Part shown: piece after piece, positions 58,600-64,000 of the stretch
Position numbering within the stretch: the first letter of the stretch is position 1
Layout of the letters: each line of letters opens with the position of its first letter
Source: Mesorhizobium_K sp040049215
GTDB lineage: Bacteria > Pseudomonadota > Alphaproteobacteria > Rhizobiales > Rhizobiaceae
Direction: 5' to 3'
Length of the DNA: 64,000 nt
Assembly (NCBI RefSeq): GCF_040049215.1
Contig: NZ_JBDZDN010000001.1
Coordinates: 868,001-932,000, forward strand
Notes under the pieces: generated by a model
What the model was told of the DNA's origin: nothing
What the model saw: the letters and a program-made list of their open reading frames with translations, nothing else
Databases searched by the model: none
Position numbers and translations under genes: made by a program

Positions 58600-61500
58600 G
58601 TGGCGTACCGACGCGTGTCGACTGGTTCGAGCAAACCGGCTTGGCCGATCGTCATTCAAAAGAAGACCCAACAGTCTTCGCCCATTCGCATCGTCTTGAG
58701 GTCAGCAGGCTCGTCCTGCTGACAAGCTCAGCATTGGTTCTGCTCGCCGTCGCCGTCTATTCGCCTGCCACCCACGCCCAGATCGTCATCGATCAGGACG
58801 GTGTTGCTGGCCCCGACGGGGCCGACGTCATCGGCGACGCGGATGCCGACAATGGCCAGCCTGGCGGGAACGCAACACACACAAACAACGCCGACGCAAC
58901 TACCGCTGGAACGGCGTTCCTCGGAACCGCGAAGGGTGGTCGCGGTGGCGATGGCGGCACTGCGATTTCCATAACCGTAATTCCCATTCCGCCCTTCCTG
59001 GATGTCACTCTCGATGGCGGCAACGGCGGCAATGGCGGCAATGGGGGCGTCGTCGACATAACGAACACGGCGACGCTACAAAGCAGCAACAACAACGCAG
59101 ACGCAATGACCGCCAACGCCAGCGGCGGTAATGGCGGCAACGGCGCCTGGGCATTCCATCCGCTCACCTCCGATGGTGGCGTTGGGGGCCGCGGCGGCAA
59201 TGGCGGCACGGCTACCCTCACCACCACGGTGACCAGCAACATTACGACGTTCGGCAATGTGTCCAATGGCATCAGCGCCATCGCCGATGGCGGCAATGGC
59301 GGCAACGGCGGCACTGCGTTGGGCGGCGTTGGGTCAGGCACCGGCGGCAATGGCGGCGCCGGCGGATTCGGCGGGACCGCGAGCGCGACGAACGCCGGCA
59401 CCATCGTGACGCATGGCGTTCACTCGAAGGGCATGCTGGTGCGTTCGGCGGGCGGTGTCGGCGGAGATGGGGCTAGCGGCGCCGGACTGATCGACGGCGA
59501 GGGCGGCAATGGCGGCGTCCCGACGGTCGGCGGCAATGCGACCGGCACGAATTCGGGCACGATCGATACGTTCGGCGACTTCGCGAACGGCATGGTCGTG
59601 CAATCAATCGGCGGCGGAGGTGGCGACGGTGGCGGCGCTTTCGGTGTGTTCGGCGGCGGCGGCTCCGGTGCCGCCGGCAACAATGGCGCCGCGGCGACGG
59701 GCACCAACACCGGCACGATCAGCACCAGGGGCACTGGCGCTATCGGCATGCTGGTCGAGTCGATCGGCGGCGGCGGCGGCGACGGTGGCGGGGCCATCGG
59801 ATCGAGAGCGCTGGGCGGAGATGGCGGAGGCGGCGGCAACGGCGCGACGGCGACGGGACATCTTGGCGGCACCATACGCACTGGCTTCGACGACAACGGC
59901 GGCGACGGTGCGCATGGGATCGTGATCCAGTCGATTGGCGGCGGCGGCGGCAATGGCGGCTTTGCAATCTCCGGCGGACCGGTCGTCGCGGTCGGCGTGG
60001 GCGGCAACGGCGCAACCGGCGGCAATGGCGGCACGGTGGATGTGCAGCAGGCTGCTTCCGGACCGATCGTGGAAACGAAGGGGACCTCGGCGATCGGCAT
60101 CCTGGCGCAATCGGTCGGCGGCGGCGGCGGTAACGGCGGCGGCAGCTATTCCGTTTCGGCCGGTGTCTCGGTCTCGATCGGCGGCAAGGGTGCGGCCGGC
60201 GGCGATGGCGCCGCGGTCACCTACAATGTCGGCAATGCAAACGTAACGACCCACGGCGCGGATTCATCGGGCATCATGGTCCAGTCGATTGGCGGCGGCG
60301 GCGGCAATGGCGGATTTTCGCTGGCGCTGGCGGCCGGTGCATCCATCGGCATCGGCGGCAGCGGCGGCGCGGGCGGCGACGCCGGAACCGTCACCGTCAC
60401 CTCGGGCGGTTCGGTGTTCACCCAACAGGACCGCTCCGCCGGCATCATCGCGCAGTCGATCGGCGGTGGCGGCGGCAACGGCGGCGGCAGCGTCTCGGGA
60501 AGCCTCGGATTCAACATAGGGGTCGGCGGCAAGGGGACCGGCGGCGGCGTTTCGAACACGGTCAGCCTGACCAACAGCGCGGCCGTCACGACGCAGGGAA
60601 TCCAGTCGCATGCGCTGCTCGCCCAATCGATCGGCGGCGGCGGCGGCTCCGGCGGGTTCTCCGTCTCCGGCGGAGGCCCCGCAGTCGCCATCGGCGGCGA
60701 CGGCGGCGCTGCCGGCAGCAGCCGCCGGGTCTATGTCAGCAACACCGGTACGCTCAGCACCGACAAGGACCTTTCGATAGGTCTCTTCGCGCAATCGGTC
60801 GGCGGATCGGGCGGAGACGGCGGCTTCTCCATCGCGGGGGGCGCCTTCGCCGCCATAGGGGTCGGCGGTGCCGGTGGCGGCGGCGGCAACGGCGGATCCG
60901 TGGACGACATCAATGCCGTCGAGGTCCACAACAACGCCAACATCACCACGCGGGGAGCTTTGGCGCACGGCATCCTGGCGCAGTCGGTCGGCGGCGGCGG
61001 CGGCAATGGCGGCAGCACGGGCGCCTTCGCGGTCGGTCTGTTCGGCGCCGCGGGTGTGGCGGTCGGCGGCGGCGGCGGCGCCGGACGCGACGGGTTCAAG
61101 GTCGACGTCACCCACGCCGGCAACATCACGGTATCGGGAATGGGTGCGAAGGCGATCGTCGCGCAGTCGATCGGCGGCGGCGGCGGCAACGGCGGCAACG
61201 CCTATTCCGGCGCGGTGAGCGTCGGCCTCTACGTTTCGGCCGGCGTGGGCGTCTCGATCGGCGGCGGCGGGGGCGTGGGCGGCTCGGCGGGCGAAGTGGT
61301 GCTTCGCGCCGACGGCAACCTCATCGCCGACACCGGCCCGCCCGACGTCGGCGAGATCGTAGCAGATCACAACGCGATCGGCACCGGCGGCATCGTCGCG
61401 CAGTCGATCGGCGGCAGCGGCGGCAATGGCGGACGGGCGGTTTCGGTCGCCGGCAGCCTCAGCACCGGGGCCAGCATCAATCTCGGCGTGTCGGTGGGCG

Positions 61501-64000
61501 GCGGCGGCGGCGGCGGCGGGCTCGGCCGTGCCGTCACCGTGGAAACCGGATTGGTCAGCGGCGGGCTCATCGTCACTCAGGGCTACCAGGCGGCGGGCAT
61601 CATGGCCCAGTCGATCGGCGGCGGCGGCGGCAGCGGCGGCGACTCGTGGAGCGGCGCCGGCGGCTTCGGCGTCAGCGCCACCGTGAGCGCTACCGTCACC
61701 ATCGGCGGTCCTTCCGGCAACGGCAATGAAAGCGGCGCGGTCCGCGTCACGAACGCGATGTCCGTGCTGACCCACGGCGACCAGAGCAGCGCCATCGTGG
61801 CGCAGTCCATCGGCGGCGGCGGCGGCAATGGCGGCTCGTCGAGCGGAGCGACGGCCAGTCTCGGCGGCGGGAGCGGCGTCAATGTCGACGCCAACGTCTC
61901 GGTCGGCGCGGTGGGCGGCGATGGCAACCTTGGCAATACCGTCGACGTCACTAACACCGGCAACCTCACCACGAAGGGCTATTTTTCCTCAGGCATCTAC
62001 GCCCAGTCGATCGGCGGCGGCGGCGGTTCGGGCGGATCGAGCAACGCCAAGGCGTTCAATGTCGGCGGGACGGCTAGCACCAATGTCAGCGCGAAGCTCG
62101 CGGTTGGCGGCGCCGGAGGAGATGGTAACGACGCGAGGAAGGTGACGGTCAATAACAGCGGCGTCATCAGCACGTCCGGCTTCGGATCGACCGGCATCGT
62201 CGCGATGTCCGTCGGCGGCGGTGGCGGTGGCGCGGGCTCGGCCGGAGTCGGCGACGAAGCGGTTCTCGACCCCGGCGGCGACAGCGGCTCGACGAGCGTG
62301 TCTGTCGGGGCGGCGATCGGGCTGGCCGGCGGCGGCGCCGGCAACGGCGGCGAAATCGACATCACCAACAGCGGCTCCATCTTCACTAACGGGGCAGATT
62401 CCTTCGGCATCAGCGCCAATTCGATCGGCGGCGGTGGCGGCATCGGCGGTTCGGCCTCGGCGGGCGCGACGGCTGAGTACGCGATCGGCGGCGCGCTCGG
62501 CGGCGTGGGCGGCTCGGCCGGCAATGGCGGCGTCGTGACGGTGAGAAACACTTCTACCGGAGCGATCATTACGCAACGCGAGCGTTCGCTCGGCATTTTC
62601 GCCCAGTCGATCGGCGGCGGCGGCGGCGTCGGTGGCGCGGGGCAAAGCACCGGCGGCGACGGCGGTACGGTCAACCTACAGATGTCACTGGGCGGTTCGG
62701 GCGAGGCGGGCGGAAACGGCGACGCCGTGACCGTCGACAATGCCGGCCTCATCTGGACCCAGCGGGAGAACTCGCACGGCGTCATGGCCCAGTCGATCGG
62801 CGGCAGCGGCGGCCTGGGCGGCGCATCCGGCTCGGCGACGGCGGACGAAACGCAATACGCCCTCGCCTTCAGCCTCGGCGGCGCCGGCGGCAATGGCGGG
62901 TTCGGCGGCAGCGTGACCGTCACCAACCGCGACACCGGCCTGATCTTCACCGACGCCGACAATTCCTACGGCGTCTTCGCGCAGTCGATCGGCGGCGGCG
63001 GCGGCTCGGCCGGCGGTGGATCGACGACGGCGGGCGTGTCCGACCTGTCCGTCAACCTCGCGATCGGCGGCGCGGCCGGCGGCGGCAACTACGGAGGCAC
63101 CGTCCGCGTCGACAATTTCGGCCAGATCATCACGCAGGGCGCGCTGTCTCACGGCATCTACGCCCAGTCCATCGGCGGCGGCGGCGGCGCCTCGGGCGCC
63201 GCGGCCAACGCGTCGGAAGCGGAGACCGCGATCGGCGGCACCTTCTCGCTCGCCGGCGGCGGCGGCGCCGACGGCGGCCACGTGATCGTCAACAATGCGG
63301 GCTACATCGAAACCTTCCGCGCCGGCGCGCTCGGCATCTTCGCCCAGTCTGTCGGCGGCGGTGGCGGTTACGGCGGCGTGGTATCGGACGACACTGCCGT
63401 CGCCAGCGCCTTCGGTCTCCAGGTCGGCGGCTTCGGCGGCGACGGCGGCAATGGCGGCGCCGTGGACGTGACCGTTTCCGGCGCGATCATTACGCATGGC
63501 GAAAGGGCGCATGGCGTCGTCGCGCAGTCGGTCGGCGGCGGCGGCGGCTATGGCGGCGACGCCAACGGGAAGGTGGCCAACTCGCTCGCCATCGGCGGCA
63601 TCGGCGGCGAGGGTGGCAACGGCGGCGACGTCACCGTGACCCGCACCGGCACGATCACCACCACCGGCAAGGATTCGATCGCCATCATCGCACAGTCCGT
63701 CGGCGGCGGCGGCGGCTTCGGAGGCGCCGGCTTTGGCCGGTTCGAGACCGAGGGCGACGGCAGCGCGCCGGACTCCATCGGCTTCAACTCCCCGACCGGT
63801 GGCATCGGCACGGGCGGCACCGTCACCATCATCCAGACGGGTGCGATCGAGACCAGTGGCGACCGCGCTCACGGCATCGTCGCGCAGGCCGTCGGCGGTG
63901 GCGGCGGCATGGGCGGCACGTCGTCACTGGCGCTCGGTCAATCGGCCGCGGGCTCGCAGGGGGGAACCGGCAACGCAGCGGCTGTCGGTGCGACGGCCAA
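58584..64000 (+). CDS. Giant glycine-rich repeat autotransporter-like protein, 3' partial
   Basis: The frame opens at ATG 58584 (the first start after an in-frame TAG at 58557) and has no stop to the window edge, over 1,800 codons. A long N-terminus with one hydrophobic segment (about residues 46-66, ending ATHAQ) is a likely extended signal peptide. The rest is Gly/Asn/Ser/Thr-rich. At least 24 units of about 62 residues (52-79) share the core GIxAQSIGGGGGxGG, with the QS positions from 59601 to 63885, each unit also carrying VTVTNSGxI-like strands. This fits a beta-helical autotransporter passenger; the beta-barrel would lie beyond the window. It is likely a surface adhesin. The barrel is not visible, so type V secretion is inferred. 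Confidence 0.85.
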   Translation, partial: MSVHCSGVPTRVDWFEQTGLADRHSKEDPTVFAHSHRLEVSRLVLLTSSALVLLAVAVYSPATHAQIVIDQDGVAGPDGADVIGDADADNGQPGGNATHTNNADATTAGTAFLGTAKGGRGGDGGTAISITVIPIPPFLDVTLDGGNGGNGGNGGVVDITNTATLQSSNNNADAMTANASGGNGGNGAWAFHPLTSDGGVGGRGGNGGTATLTTTVTSNITTFGNVSNGISAIADGGNGGNGGTALGGVGSGTGGNGGAGGFGGTASATNAGTIVTHGVHSKGMLVRSAGGVGGDGASGAGLIDGEGGNGGVPTVGGNATGTNSGTIDTFGDFANGMVVQSIGGGGGDGGGAFGVFGGGGSGAAGNNGAAATGTNTGTISTRGTGAIGMLVESIGGGGGDGGGAIGSRALGGDGGGGGNGATATGHLGGTIRTGFDDNGGDGAHGIVIQSIGGGGGNGGFAISGGPVVAVGVGGNGATGGNGGTVDVQQAASGPIVETKGTSAIGILAQSVGGGGGNGGGSYSVSAGVSVSIGGKGAAGGDGAAVTYNVGNANVTTHGADSSGIMVQSIGGGGGNGGFSLALAAGASIGIGGSGGAGGDAGTVTVTSGGSVFTQQDRSAGIIAQSIGGGGGNGGGSVSGSLGFNIGVGGKGTGGGVSNTVSLTNSAAVTTQGIQSHALLAQSIGGGGGSGGFSVSGGGPAVAIGGDGGAAGSSRRVYVSNTGTLSTDKDLSIGLFAQSVGGSGGDGGFSIAGGAFAAIGVGGAGGGGGNGGSVDDINAVEVHNNANITTRGALAHGILAQSVGGGGGNGGSTGAFAVGLFGAAGVAVGGGGGAGRDGFKVDVTHAGNITVSGMGAKAIVAQSIGGGGGNGGNAYSGAVSVGLYVSAGVGVSIGGGGGVGGSAGEVVLRADGNLIADTGPPDVGEIVADHNAIGTGGIVAQSIGGSGGNGGRAVSVAGSLSTGASINLGVSVGGGGGGGGLGRAVTVETGLVSGGLIVTQGYQAAGIMAQSIGGGGGSGGDSWSGAGGFGVSATVSATVTIGGPSGNGNESGAVRVTNAMSVLTHGDQSSAIVAQSIGGGGGNGGSSSGATASLGGGSGVNVDANVSVGAVGGDGNLGNTVDVTNTGNLTTKGYFSSGIYAQSIGGGGGSGGSSNAKAFNVGGTASTNVSAKLAVGGAGGDGNDARKVTVNNSGVISTSGFGSTGIVAMSVGGGGGGAGSAGVGDEAVLDPGGDSGSTSVSVGAAIGLAGGGAGNGGEIDITNSGSIFTNGADSFGISANSIGGGGGIGGSASAGATAEYAIGGALGGVGGSAGNGGVVTVRNTSTGAIITQRERSLGIFAQSIGGGGGVGGAGQSTGGDGGTVNLQMSLGGSGEAGGNGDAVTVDNAGLIWTQRENSHGVMAQSIGGSGGLGGASGSATADETQYALAFSLGGAGGNGGFGGSVTVTNRDTGLIFTDADNSYGVFAQSIGGGGGSAGGGSTTAGVSDLSVNLAIGGAAGGGNYGGTVRVDNFGQIITQGALSHGIYAQSIGGGGGASGAAANASEAETAIGGTFSLAGGGGADGGHVIVNNAGYIETFRAGALGIFAQSVGGGGGYGGVVSDDTAVASAFGLQVGGFGGDGGNGGAVDVTVSGAIITHGERAHGVVAQSVGGGGGYGGDANGKVANSLAIGGIGGEGGNGGDVTVTRTGTITTTGKDSIAIIAQSVGGGGGFGGAGFGRFETEGDGSAPDSIGFNSPTGGIGTGGTVTIIQTGAIETSGDRAHGIVAQAVGGGGGMGGTSSLALGQSAAGSQGGTGNAAAVGATA

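Noticed and set aside
60264..61775. Long minus-strand open frames opposite the giant repeat gene (also 61997-62962, 62685-63872, 59420-60100)
   Set aside because: They are Pro/Pro- or Asp/Arg/Ala-rich complements of GGC repeats, have no ribosome sites or family features, and mirror the plus-strand period.
59600..63900. Regular repeats resembling a CRISPR-like array
   Set aside because: The repeats are coding, in frame, 156-237 bp apart and imperfect; they encode protein units rather than spacers.

Overview
The window reads as a chromosomal segment of a high-GC alphaproteobacterium of the order Hyphomicrobiales (Rhizobiales). The Mesorhizobium/Phyllobacteriaceae side fits best. This rests on a MucR regulator, an IalB protein, engB close to argB, a PhnF-type C-P lyase locus, many hexapeptide acetyltransferases, dispersed palindromic repeats, and long GC-driven antisense reading frames. 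There are no rRNA or tRNA genes, no CRISPR array, no insertion sequence and no phage gene that I can support.

Layout. (1) 1-7.5 kb: the end of a sugar-catabolic operon (Gfo/Idh/MocA dehydrogenase, ABM-fold protein, ApnL-like D-apionate lactonase), then a binding-protein/fused-permease/ATPase importer. (2) 7.6-13 kb: a Tat-exported DUF1254 protein divergent from an AraC regulator, an inositol-phosphatase family enzyme, a small hypothetical gene and an MFS carrier. (3) 13.3-24.4 kb: phosphonate use. phnF is divergent from phnGHIJKL plus a hexapeptide transferase, followed by the phnCDE1E2 importer. Candidate Pho boxes precede both transcription units. phnM and phnN are not in the window. (4) 24.5-31.8 kb: Vat-type acetyltransferase, engB, a FAS1 protein/anti-sigma/SigK-type ECF module sitting between engB and argB, a DUF4160-DUF2442 pair, a DMT exporter, a spermidine-synthase-like protein and MucR. 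(5) 32-48 kb: energy and acetyl-phosphate metabolism. A LysR regulator is divergent from a SoeABC-like sulfite dehydrogenase; then come a copper P-type ATPase, a MaoC-Pta fusion and acetate kinase (with an FNR/FixK-like box upstream), a P2-type cation ATPase and phosphoketolase. (6) 48.3-55.6 kb: a sugar operon with DgoD-like dehydratase, SDR, an AraFGH/Rbs-like importer, a GntR/FCD regulator and an aldose epimerase. (7) 55.7-64 kb: a surface locus. A YadA-like trimeric adhesin followed by an IalB protein is divergent from a giant glycine-rich repeat protein that stays open to the right edge of the window.

How the genes work together. Phosphoketolase makes acetyl phosphate, which AckA and Pta turn into ATP or acetyl-CoA, and the FixK-like box suggests low-oxygen control. 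SoeABC would feed sulfite electrons to the quinone pool. Phosphonate import and cleavage probably respond to phosphate starvation. The most unusual parts are the divergent adhesin locus, with hairpins over both translation starts and at least 24 repeats of about 62 residues, and the SigK/RskA/FAS1 module, which resembles the actinobacterial SigK regulon.
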